Source: Dipylidium caninum (Eukaryota; Platyhelminthes; Cestoda; Cyclophyllidea; Dipylidiidae). From it: a DNA stretch of 64,000 bases. The notes below the pieces were generated by a model, which saw nothing but the letters and a program-made list of their open reading frames with translations, was not told the DNA's origin and did not search any database. Below are positions 1-30,300 of the stretch, one piece after another. The stretch spans positions 2,046,001-2,110,000 of the forward strand of contig QEYB01001312.1 of the NCBI GenBank assembly GCA_017562135.1, read 5' to 3'. The translations under genes were made by a program, and so were the position numbers. Numbering within the stretch: position 1 is the first letter of the stretch; each line of letters opens with the position of its first letter.

Positions 1-1140
1 ACTTGATGACGCAAAAGGGGTTCTGCAATTTACAAATCATGTTAATATGACCAAAAAGTATCATCTGATTCTTTTCAGCTTATTGACTTTGTTCATAGTA
101 GTTTTCGATGAATTGTTTCCTCGATGGTCATTGCGGGTGTGAGGTGTGACAAAGTGGAAGGACGATATTCACCACCGAGTCATTCAAACCGTTTGGCAGA
201 CCAGTGGAAAATCTGCGATAACTTTATCAACGAAGAGCAAGTCCATTTTAACATAATTAATTCATTTTACCAACTCTGGGGCAAAAGAGAGTCGATGCGT
301 TTAGCCAACATGTCTACCGAATGTCTGAGTGCGGTGCACGTGGAGAATGTCAGCACATGATGACAGCAGCTCCCCCCATCGAGGTCACCCGAGTAACACG
401 GATTTACGTTAGACTCTCAAGAAGAGAACAGTCTGAGCTTCTTTTGTACTGCTCTGGGGCAGCAGATGTTAGAGTCAGTCAAAAAATCTTATCGTTTGTA
501 ATATTAAACTGATTGGGGAGTTGATATTTATGGGGTGGTTATGAAGATCGGATGCTGTCCATCAGTAAGCATGAGACTTACGTTTCATGCTTATCATAGT
601 GGCACTTGGCCTACCAGTATTGCTTAAAGAAACCAAGTCCTTTTTTCGTTATAATTAAGCAAAACACGAGGGATGGACATTCGAGGCGTAAGTAGTAATA
701 TGAGGTCGAAATAAACAAAAATAAGTAATAATTTCGCAGGGGATGTGTGAGGTGTCCAAGTTTCTGTGTTCCGATGGCGCTGGTTTGAAGTAACAATGTC
801 AGCTAAATCAAAAAAGCTCTGGGAATCTCACTTAAAGAATTTCAATGCATCGGGAGGAATTATACCTTCTTGCAAATCCGCGCACATATTTGTTTTGTTC
901 TCAAACCGTAGTTTAATTCGCTGTAACTGTACGTCTTCTTGGCTATTACATACTCATTCTGTATGTTCTGCATGCTTTTCATAAAGACAGGTACTCACCT
1001 AACCCCCAACATAGATTAAATTCGTCATGTTATTTGAACTTATAGTTTCCACAACTTCTGGTTCCACGGCATTAATGAAAACTAATACGAGAGGAAGTAG
1101 CTCCTTGACAAAAATATGGTCTGTTTACAAATCATCTGCT
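1..1140. other. 3' flank of TRPC
   Basis: AT-rich; only short unsupported ORFs on both strands. No gene or repeat recognised. Confidence 0.5.
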
Positions 1141-1146
1141 TTTATT
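1141..1146 (-). other. Candidate poly(A) signal AATAAA of TRPC
   Basis: TTTATT on the plus strand (AATAAA on the minus strand) lies about 135 bases beyond the TRPC stop codon. Position and motif fit a 3' end signal; no other evidence. Confidence 0.35.
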
Positions 1147-1280
1147 TTGGGGCAGGTTGTTTAGCCGACGTATGGAAGGTAGAGTCTGCAGGCAGAAGGT
1201 TTGGTGCGTGTACGATTAAATGGACGATCTGCAACCTCTGCATAGACGGAGCTGCGCCTGTTCGTCGATCGCGGTGGCCG

Positions 1281-19559
<18,279 letters not shown>

Positions 19560-19579
19560 TGTGACCCGTTCTCTTGACC

Positions 19580-19625
19580 CTGAGAATTCACCTGTGGCCT
19601 CACAGAAGAAGAAGAGGAAAGTAAG
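19580..19625 (-). promoter_or_regulatory. Pyrimidine-rich tract before the TRPC start (possible cis- or trans-splice acceptor)
   Basis: On the minus strand, CTTACTTTCCTCTTCTTC and its continuation end in TCTGTGAG, followed about 40 bases later by the ATG at 19559. This looks like a 3' splice site. In flatworms it could receive a spliced leader or join an untranslated upstream exon. Confidence 0.35.
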
Positions 19626-20080
19626 GGAGATAAAGTTACTTGGAAGAGGCCAAGTTCCTCTCTTGCATGGTAGCGAAAACAATAAGCAATAATCGTTCAG
19701 CCTTTGCCCTCGTTCCCCCAGCCGCCACACTTGATTGGCCATTGACAAAGGAGCAACTGATTGGCTGAGCAGTGATGATGGGGTGGCCTCCAGAGACGCC
19801 TTCCATCTCCTTCGTGGTACTCGCGACCTATTAATATTTACGCTTCGATACTGAAAGGCTCGTCTAGTCACAACAAGAATTTTTTATAATAAACTCTTAA
19901 GTTCAAGCATTGGTGTGTGGGATCTGGTGCCTCACAGTTTCTACAAAAAAGCATTTAAAAACTCACCTCTTTAATACTTCCCTTTAGACGATCTTTATAG
20001 GAAGGAGTCGGTTTGGTGGCGGGTAACGTTTCCGTGTAGGATGTTTTATTATGAATTTTTGTAGCCGCCCTTAGGTTCAT

Positions 20081-21034
20081 CCCATTTATCTTTTATTTTT
20101 CCACGAAATCACGTGCGCACTAAACGCGATTCACATGTCCTTCTCTTGCACCACTTGGCCTTTAATCATGGCGCAGCCCGAGCTGCGAGCAACATCGCTG
20201 AGGCATACGCAGATGTGCCCGGTCTTGGCCCACGAATCCCCTTCTGGCCATTTGAGCATCGTCACGGAGTCTCGAGGAAGACCGCTGGCCCATGTTGATG
20301 ACGTGGAAGCAAGAAGGGTGACTCTTGGTGAACTTGGGTGTGAACTGCCAACGAGTCGGTCCACACGAACAACTGACGCCACTGCAGACGAGCGGTCGAG
20401 CGCTCCACGAGACGGAAAGTGCGCATCCTCGTTGCCTCCTCCTTCGCAATACGCGATCGCCGCAGTCTTTACACCAAATCATCACTTGTCACGGAAAAGT
20501 GGCTTTTGTATGGTAGTCGAGAACGACGCAACAAAGGGACAGTGAAGAGGACAGTCCTGGACAGCCTGTTAGGTGGGATTGCATCGAATAAGAACTTGTA
20601 ATTGGCACACACGGTGGAATGTCCGTGCAGCAATCCGTTCCTCTCGCCTTCCGGCAACGGGGGTGAAGGCATGACCGCGGCGGAGGTCTGCTGCCGTGAA
20701 ATTGATGTGATGCCTGTTGAGAACTGCATGCTGACAGTGCACGAGGAGCACATACAACGTAAAGCACTCTTGACAAGATTTACTGATTGCTCTGCAATGT
20801 GACACTTCACCGCACTGCCACATTCAGCCGATATTTCGACCGACCGACCCTTTTCGCAATTACGATTTGTTTTTGGGGAAAAAAGCACACAATAGTTAAA
20901 ATGAAATTATAAAGGGACCTTGAAGTGTTGATAATTCTAAAGGATGAAGATTTCTTCCAAATGTACATATGACTTGCCCAAGTGTTGACAGAAAGTGGTA
21001 GATGACACTGGAAGTAATTTTGCTCGAATATAAT
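20081..21034 (+). repeat. Dispersed repeat copy B (5' side of TRPC)
   Basis: Partner of copy A, about 18 kb away in direct orientation and upstream of the TRPC start. It is slightly longer because it keeps a segment lost from copy A. Similarity may continue weakly beyond 21034 (TTGTTTTAT and an AACT…AATAT stretch occur after both). The family is unknown; a degenerate non-autonomous element or 3' fragment of a larger retroelement are both possible. Confidence 0.9.
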
Positions 21035-24000
21035 GCATAATGTGCACGATGTGCTCGTTGTTTTATGCCCGTGTTCAACTCTCGTTTCATAGTTTCCAAC
21101 CTAATATTACTTTTATGTTGACATTGAGGGCACGACTGTTTGCACTGTTTAAATTTTTTTGGTTTTCGGTTTCTTTCTCCTATGCTTGACAGTTGCTGAT
21201 GCTGTTGGTTGTGCCGTCCTCTTCGCAGTTCTGTTTTCTCACACGTCGCCTACGTAACGGCGAATACTGCTGGCGCAGGCTCATCACGGTGTCTGCACGG
21301 GGCAAACCACTCCCGAAATGGGGTGTGTATGCATATTTATTTGTTTTACGAAAATTCCATGAGGTTTTTAAAATGTGTCTGTGGCAAGCTGAAGAAGTAG
21401 ATTAAGAGAAGATGATTTGCCAACCCAGTTCTGCAACAAGGTGCCGCTTCGAGGATTAGTAATTATTCCTCGTCCTTATGAACACAAACACCGGACGTAT
21501 AAGAGTGTCAGAGAACAGGCCTCCCTCGCGATGTACGATTCAACTCAACTACTTCGCCCCTTTTCCACCTACAAGAAAAGCGTTCCCCATACAGATTGCA
21601 CGGAAATTTTTGGACGAAAGGAATGCACATGCCCGCATCAATGTCACGTTGAGGAAGTTTGAAACGGCTGTTTGATGGCGCTCGATCGTTTTAGGGAACA
21701 CGACCTATTATATTGGGCTGCCTTCAAATTTAACTTTTTTGCGAGTTCTCCCATGCTCTCCAATGGAAAAACCAAACCACGTCCCACAGTTCTGACAGGA
21801 GATGATTTGCCCAATCAGCTCTTGCCGCAAAATGACCTTCCTGCCCAGTACTTTAACAGCGGTGACTTGACTTCGGGAACTTTAGAGAGAATCATACACT
21901 TGAAGACTGGTAATATCAAAAGTAAAAGGGAAAAGTATGGGCGCCTGTGTGCCGGTCGAGGGTCCGACCACTGACAACTGTGCAGGTGCAACGAAACATG
22001 GCATTTCAGTCAACTCCACCCTCCCCTTCACTGCTCCATTTCCCCTGCTTCCCTTTTGCATCCGGGGACGTACTATGCTTACTACCAATTTTAAATGGTA
22101 GTTTCCACCGAAGCACGGATGCAAGGCAAGTCTCCAACATCGCTCCACTTTATCATTTGTCACACACCTTTCACTCGCCCAGTGTTAAGTAGAAGGAGTC
22201 AACTTCACTTTGCTCAGGCTTTCACCAAACAGTCCCCATTTCCATCTTCATAGTAGTTGACCCGTTGAACCAAGCGGTTTCAACAAGGAGAATCCGCCAT
22301 TTTATCTAATAGGACGCTGATTTTGGACCAGGAAGTGGTATTCACGCTCACTCACTTGTCCACGTCATATCTGACCGGTAGATTACAAGGAATAGTGATA
22401 TTTCGTTCGGTGGAAACTATAGAGAGATGGAGAGGGCACTTTTGCCTGTTTTACATTTGATTCCATTTTTTTCAAGTATGAAACTTTGCGGAGCCTTCCA
22501 ATGTAAATTTCAGACTATCAATCAGTCCTGTCTCTCTCTCTTGAAGCGCATGTTGGTAGGGTTGAGTTGACAATATTCAAGACAGGCAAGCGCGGGTGAA
22601 AGCAACATAACTCAGTCTTTCTAGGTGGGTTCAACTTCGGAGGAGCAAAATGACATCAACTAAGTAGAAGCGGTTTTGGCATATCCTTTGAGGGTACTAG
22701 GTGAAAAGTTATTTCGATAAGAGAACACTATGCCCGAAGATTTTCTCCCATCTGAGCACCGGATGTTCCGCAAAGTAGAAGAAAGCCGTTCAAAAATGCT
22801 TTCAAGTGTGGATTAATCATCTTTCCCATTGTCTGAACTGCGCCGACTTTCCGCACGGTTATACGTCAACTACCCTGCCAACGGAGTTGGAAGTGGTCAG
22901 AGGCGATTAACGAGTTCCCGATTTCTTCGTCGTCATTGTGCAGGAAGGCACAGAAGGACTCCCACCACGGGACAATCTTCTAGGCTATTTATCCACCTGC
23001 AGGGTTTCAATCAAGCCTATTGCCCTGGGCAATGCGCAGTCTCCCCACATGCGGGAATCGGTCGCTTGGGAATTTAGTGGGACAAGCTCACCTCCTCACG
23101 GCTTTCAGTGCTTTCATCTTGGTGGTGAAAATCCAGTATTAAGGCACAGCAGCAATTTAGCACGACGAGAGGTTGAAAAACAAGTCTAAACAATGACAGT
23201 TTCCCATGTTGGTAGGGGCAGTGTGAAAAAGGAAGGAGTCAACTATGCCAGGTACGTATTCTGAGCCTTTTGTCATGCACTAAAAGCTAGATAAAAACAA
23301 CGCAACGCCCTAATGACCGAGGCAATTGACAATGCGTTGCATGTGAACGCCCAAGCGAAACACAGGGCGGACCCGACGCTGTCTAGACCGACTATCTTCC
23401 GCCTGCCCACTCCCAACAGTTTTCCGTCGCAAAATTGTCCACCACCATACTGCACTCATAATCCACGACTCAAGCGGCCTTGCCAATATGAAAGATAATC
23501 GCCGTCCTCTCCAGCACCAGCATCGCTTTTGATGTCGGTCCCGCAGAAGTCACTCTGGCTCTGCCTCCGAAAGCGCTGACTCGGGGGTCCTGTCGATGTT
23601 GTGACTGTGGTAGAATTTTCTGTGAAATCAACCAGCCCAGCAGTCTCGTGTTTGGCGCAGAAGTGGCGCAAAGCGCAAGATGCCCGAGCAGTTCTCACTT
23701 GCAGTCATAGAAGTGAAGCCTTTTCCACAGGAAGCCAGATATTTTGTAATCTTCGGACTAGAAAATCGCATTGCTTTTTGGCCGAGATCTGCAAACTAGC
23801 GTCTATTTTACTTCTCATTTCGGGTATTATAATTTCGAACTGGGGAAGTTTCTCTCAGTCATCCAATTCATAAGGTTAACTCCAATTGAGCGCTTTCTAG
23901 GTGAAGTTAACTTTTCACTTTTCTCCGCAGGAATCTCGGCAGTAGAGCTCAATATACGCTGAAATGACTTGCACTGAAGATCGGCATTTCAGCCCCCAAG

Positions 24001-27000
24001 CAGGGAGGACTCGGCTGAGCACCGAGGTAGGGTAATAGGACGTTGCGTGACCATCACCGTCTATTCAGTAAAACCTCTTCTGCTCCAACACAAATGCGCA
24101 CTAATTGGCTTCTCGTCCAATGGATCATCACGGTTAAATTAGTTCTCCTCATGAATTGCTGTCCCACACATTAGGAGCCCTTTGGTGGCGTGAGAACGAA
24201 GGACCATACGATTTTCTCCGGCTCAAAAAGTAGCAATACTAACTTTAAGCGTCCGAGTCTAAGATTTATTCCCCATTACTTTTGTTGCTCGCTTTACGAC
24301 ACAACTTACCCCTCACTTCACACGGCAACAAATGTCGATTAGCTTGCTGTTAATAGTTTTATAAAATTGTGGGAGAAGTATCCACAGGCATAGGAGGAGA
24401 AGGTAAACATGATTATCAGCGCTTATTCGACCATGTCATGACGCAGTGATATCCACTTGGCCGACATCCGCGCGTTGAGCATGATATTCCTACTGCCACA
24501 GTCCAACACGACCTCCTTTCTGAGTATCACCCATTTATCGCCGTTGAGTCCACCGCGAGAGTGCCAGACCACACTGAAGCAGCATTCGAAGTATCCCATA
24601 TACCTCTGCTTGGTAGCAAAGTGTGCTACTTCAGATTTCGCCCATACGCAACGTGACCAACGCGTTAATGAGTTCTGCGAACAAATAGCCACTCTACGAT
24701 CTTTCCTTCAACTAACCACCAGGTAACCATGGCCCCTTGGGATAAGGAATAGGCCCTCTCAACCTGCTACAAGACATCATACAACAATGGGAATGATTTG
24801 AGAAGGGCGAGGAGCCACCCTGCGGGTAAGTCTTTTCAATAGCCGGGGCTGTGCACATGCACAGGGCTCGGTGAATACATTCGGTAGGGACACCATAACA
24901 AAATGAAACAAGCAAACAAACTGTTTTTTTTCGCCTCCTAAGAAAGAGGCAAATATGCACCGGAGGTTCGTATAGCGGTGAGGAGGCTGTCAAAATTGAC
25001 CAGATTGCCAAAAACCTATGAAAAAATGTAAAATAAATTGTGTTTTATCGGCATTTTAACACAACGCAGGTTATCTAGGCGCTTAGGAGAACCGGTGAGG
25101 CTAGATAAACCGTCAAGTTCTCGTAAAACGCCCCCCACCGGCCACAGTTGTATCATATGATTTTAGCATACTCAGCATTTCTCGTGAAAAAAAAATATAT
25201 ATATATTCTCAAAAATGCTAGATAAGATTGGAAATAAAGCCACTTTCAGCGGGTGAAATTTGTATCATGAACTCCTGCATTCATCGCGGCAGGGTTGAGC
25301 ACTTTGCCCGCCGACACTACCGTGGCAAAAATGAAGGCCCCACCATTGGGAGGAGAAATCCCGCCTGAAACTCGCTCAGCCCCTTGGCTGTCGGTGAGAT
25401 TGGACAAATATCCTAACGATGCTAATTTGTAAATGTCGGAAAAACATCATCCATTTACCGGATTCGACGGTGTTGCCCCGTTTCTTCCGTGCAATAAATA
25501 TTTAAAGCGAGTGCAGTGGAAGTGAGAGGTGCAAAATCTACCATAAATGGAAAACCACCACGGGCCGTTTTGAAAGCCGATCGTCTGCTCACCCAGTCAC
25601 CAAGCAGAGAAATAGATGCCAGCTGCAAATGTTAAAAATAGGAAAAAGAGTAGAATATGAAGGGTTAACAACTGAAAAAGCATATTATCCTGCTAGCTGT
25701 CTTGTAAATTTCGGTCTAAAATTGAGAAATAAGGCAAAAATACGCGAAAGGCGGCCACATTTGGGGCGCCATTATCTCATTGACAACAGTGGCGGCAGTT
25801 AGCCAGGCTTGAAGACTGGAGCGTTAAACAACGATTCAGACATCTCGAAGAAATTAACTGACAAAATGGCACTTGTGCCGCCACTGAAACCTCTTCCTGA
25901 TTATTTTAAAGATTGGGGTAATAGGCTTAAGTCACAGAGAAACATTGCATAGAACTTGTAGGGAGAAAACTAGGCTATTTACAAAATAACCAAATAAAAA
26001 CTACCCTAACTTAAAGAGCGGCAATTTTACCTAGGTAAAACCCGAAGAGGCTACTGAATGGGAGAGGGGGCTAGGATAACAGAGCAGTAATGAATAGGCC
26101 AGGAATGCGTCCAAACCTCAACTTCTGCTTTGTCACATTCGAGTAAAACGAGGCTCCAACGGGACATTTCACAGAGGCGCAGTTTCTCGATCGGCGTAGC
26201 ACAAAGTCTAATGTGATAATAAGCAAGAAAGATTAGAAATTTACCCTTTGGCTATTCTTTTCAAAGGCTAATGAAAGCTCGAAAGTACAATTCGCGCAAT
26301 TTATGGCCGAAGAATGGGGGTGTCGGCACTCTAACGGTGCGAGATTACACGAGAACGCTTTCCTCTTCACCGTTTTTAGATTATCTTCATTCGTGAAAGT
26401 TCTTTTAACTTTTCGGTAAAACTCATTTTAGCCTTTATAATCGTCCAGGAGATAATTTATTGCGTTGAAAGTGTTGCACACGGAGTCACTGTGAGGATTT
26501 TAGTCAAGTAGGAGTTGCCTATGAAAACTAAATAGAGCATCTAAAAAAGCATGCCTTTCAGAGGTGAACTACAGAGGCAAAGTAGAAAAAGGGACTGATT
26601 CCACCCGCATGGATACATTAACGCGCTCCTTCGTGTAAAACAACCCGATATGGTACCAAGTTAAGAATGAACGATGTTTCCAGTGTTCCTAGGACCCCAC
26701 CTTTAATGCAAATCGTCTTCAGCAGTTAGTAAGACTGTTTGCTGCTCTAAGGTGTTACTGCGAGCCATTATATGACCAACTTAGGTGTTAGTCAATGCAA
26801 ATACTGCGGGAACCGTCATCAGGCGAGTAATTTGCCCCCACTGCACACCCCGTAGGCTGACAAGTAGCGCATAGTCATGGGATGAGACAAGGCACTCCAG
26901 GAGGCGAGAAGCGTCGAAAAGAAGGAGACACGCAAATTATTGCAGATCTAAGACGATCAGCAATTAAATCACTCATAAGAAGGTCTTCACAAAGCGTTAG

Positions 27001-27121
27001 TCAGTCCACACGATAAGCACGCAAATACGCAAGCGATATAATATGCCATCGGATTTTGAAACGAGGTCTAGAATTCCCTCAACAAAATTCGAAAGTTAGT
27101 GAAAAAGCAAATTATACTCAC
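21035..27121. other. Region between TRPC and the SerRS-like exons; unresolved 3' part of the latter
   Basis: No complete gene is supportable. The missing 3' exons of the SerRS-like gene should lie in its right part. A minus-strand open segment around 23459-23720 is Ser/Asp/Gly-rich and ends in a stop; another at 24423-24692 is Trp-rich. Both could be exons but have no family match and no secure splice link. An A/T run with ATATATATA sits near 25193. Confidence 0.5.
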
Positions 27122-27311
27122 TGTAGTTTCCAGTGGGGTTGAGATCTTGCCCAAAACTCGCTGACAGTCTTTGCGACCTTGTCAAAAGCAGCCAACGACG
27201 CATTTTCATCCGGCTCCAAACAGAAATGTGATATCTGGAAAGTTTTGAAGCACCGTTCACAAACGACGGAAAATGGAGAAGTAACGTCTGGAGTTGGACA
27301 AAGAGCCGAAA
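27122..27311 (-). CDS. SerRS-like exon 6: degenerate motif 2 region
   Basis: Acceptor TTGTGTCCGTAG, donor ACA/GTGAGT, phase 1 in and 2 out. Contains SVVCERCFKTFQISHFCLEP and a helical segment ending HWKL, which tracks the SerRS region from motif 2 to the following helix. The next exon could not be chosen: near 26840-26960 three different frames look partly open. Confidence 0.6.
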
Positions 27312-30300
27312 CTACGGACACAAGTTGAGGTAAGGCAGGAAGCCAGTCAGAGAGAGAGCCTGGAGTTTTGACTCACTCGAAACAAGTGGGATTTTGGAAG
27401 ACGGTGCGCGTATGCACCATTTAACTAGGCGGTCACCCACCTACCATTCAGGCGGTACTGATGCAGCAAATGTATTAATAATATTGGCACTTTTCTACAG
27501 TTCTCAGAATACTCGAGCCCAAGCAACGCGAATAACTCATTTTGTTAGTACTGAAGAAAGGTGAGCATAGCCGTTGCCCCCCCCCCCTAATGCACCGTTT
27601 GGCATTTGCCATGCCAACAATGAAGGCGCGACGAGGCGCCTTTTAGGACTTATAGGGCCTTTCGATATAATTTCTCAAAAAAGGAATCTCTCTATCATTG
27701 GAAAGTACATGTCATTTACTCGAAAGAGGCACTTTTAGCAAATTGACATGTGGCGAAGTAACTCGATCCAAATGCGTATCACTTCGAGACCGCGCCTCTA
27801 GAGCCACATTGTCTCGAACCACTGGTGCTGGGGAAAACTACTGATAGTTTTTATACGGAGCCGGGGTGTTTAACAAACCACCCAACTACCTTTTAATCGG
27901 GTATCAAAACAAACAATGAACTACCGTTTAACTTAAGCAATACAAAAAAACAGAACAAAAGCCGTCCAATCATATAGAGTGCCCTATTTACGCTCTGCTT
28001 TACCAGTCTGCTTATCTAGTAGAACGAGGAGGAGGAAGAGAAGTGAAGATAGCAGAAAGGAATACAATCAATCGTTGATCCTAATAAATGTTAAGTTCAT
28101 ACCTGGCGAGTTTGCCTGAAAGGATATAGTTTTGGTTCTTTCGTATCCGCCGCTACAAAGTAAATGGGAAGTCTAAGAGGAACAAATATACAAGGAATTG
28201 CAGTGAAGACAGGTCTTCTTAGGCATTTGGCGGTATTTACGCGACCAATTTCAAGTAACCAAGGAAAAAAAATAGTGCACGTTAGAAAGTAGCCCAGAAG
28301 TTCATAGTTAAACAGTTGAGATTTCGCATAGTGCAGTTTCAGTATACGATGGAAAGAATGTATAGAGTCGAGTGTTAATTGACCTTCAGTCAGGTTTTGC
28401 TACATTGTCATCCTCCTCAACGGATATTCACAATGATATTGAACAAAGAAGTCAAATATTTTGATGCTGATAGGGTCAAAAGTATAAACAATATTATAGC
28501 GAAAAAGGTTTCAACGGTTGCACGAGGAACTAGTGCCTTTCTCCAAGTATTAGTCGTTTTAGTCAGGCTGTGCAGTGCTGCTTCTTAATGGGATGTCCCG
28601 TAATAGTGTGGGCACTTTTTTCCCCAGTGGAGAAAAGCGAAGTCGCGTTAATGAGACGAGGATTTTTACGTACCGTAGGTATAAATATTCCCCAGTGTGA
28701 GAAAATGGGACGGGAGAGGACTTCTTGCAGCCAGGCGGCATCCGAAGAAGGACCCTCGAGGAAGAGTAGCAGCTAAGCAATTTCCCCACTTTTCTGGGAT
28801 ATGAGTGAAATAGGGTGACAAAGGAGCGCAAAAGTATGCGCAGGGACCGAGTTTACCCAGAATGTGAGTTGGTATTTGATGGGGCCGCGGTGCAATCGGG
28901 CGTATTTCCACAACTTTAGGCACTAACTTATGTGTCAATGACAGAACTACCCACTAAAATTGGGTGTGATAGAGCATCCTACTCAAAATTGCGGATATTC
29001 CGTTGGTGCTGTCATTTTTAAGATTGCGTTAATAAAAAATATGCTTTTGAGGGCCCCTTCGTGTCTTTAACTTTGATAACAAGTTGCTAGGTCACTTAGA
29101 GGAAGATGGTAAAAGTTCCACTGCACTAAGTCTCATGTTTTTCGCCAGGCAGAGGCGATGAATGCGTACAACTTACCAACGAATGCGGCCAGACTCGCCG
29201 ATCCGACGAGACAGAGGCGGGTGTAGGGGTTGATGAGAGCCTGGCGCCCGTCAGCAGGAATGAAGAGATCATCTTTACTATGTTCAATTTGTATTACCTA
29301 CAAAATTTTTCTTGCCATTAGCGCAATGTAGGACACTTTAGCAAAGTTTGAAGATAAGATAGTGCTTGCAGAATTCTCATTACACAAGCGAAAATTTCAG
29401 ATTGAAAGAAATCAGAAAATTTTACAAACATGACACCGGACGATAAGTACCAAAGGTATTCGAAAAGAAACGTATAGTGGGACTTCGTTTTCTTATAAGC
29501 CTAGATATCTGCCGCCCTGATGCCTCAAGCGTTTACTCGCCAATTCATCCCCAAAAACATCATATCATGGCGCTAAGGTTTAATAATAGAGCACCACCAC
29601 AGTCCCCTAAACCACCAATCTCCTCGAAGGATGCGATAGTAAGATAAGTCAGGATTCAGGACTACCCCACAGGAAGTATACAATAAAACTCGGCCACACC
29701 CCCAAATAATCTCGGCGCCATGAGAATACTCTGAATTCTCTAGCCTAGAAACCACCGGAGGACGGCTACTGCATAAATGAATGCAGCATTTCTATTTGCA
29801 TTTAAAGTTGCGCTTCTCTAACCATCGGTAAAAAGAGTCTCTAGCAATGTGTTGTCAGTTATCCATAGTTGTATAATACTGACGCTGTTATATGCTATCT
29901 TTCTCGTATTATACGCATGTTACGTGCCAAGTTCTACAGTCTAACTGAGAATATTTTTATGATTAAAAGACGATTGGTTCCTAAGCCAAGTCTCTTCGTT
30001 GAAGATGTAATCTTAGGAGAAAAAACTCACTTCATCGAGAGATGTCCACGCACAGGCCTCGGCAACTGGTAACCGAACAAAGTCGGAAAGACTGCATCGT
30101 CTGGGTGCACTGCCGAACGCTGATGCGAAATCTCCACTGAGGCGATTTAGCAAACTGGACATTTCTTGAGTGAACATTGCAAGTTTTCCCGTATAGTAAG
30201 TACCCGAAATTCTATTTCAGGTGTTTTTGAAGGCAACGAATATTAAAATTAATAAGTTAACAAACAAAAACACTAAAAACGAATAAGTATCGAAAGAACT

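Noticed and set aside
19560..19871. N-terminal extension of the TRPC frame to 19871
   Set aside because: The first codon is GTG, the extension contains a pyrimidine tract translated as Phe/Leu runs, and it resembles an upstream intron or UTR. An internal ATG remains possible but was not chosen.
26840..26960. Next exon of the SerRS-like gene
   Set aside because: Three frames are each partly open with different acceptors and none matches the SerRS C-terminus convincingly, so no boundary was assigned.
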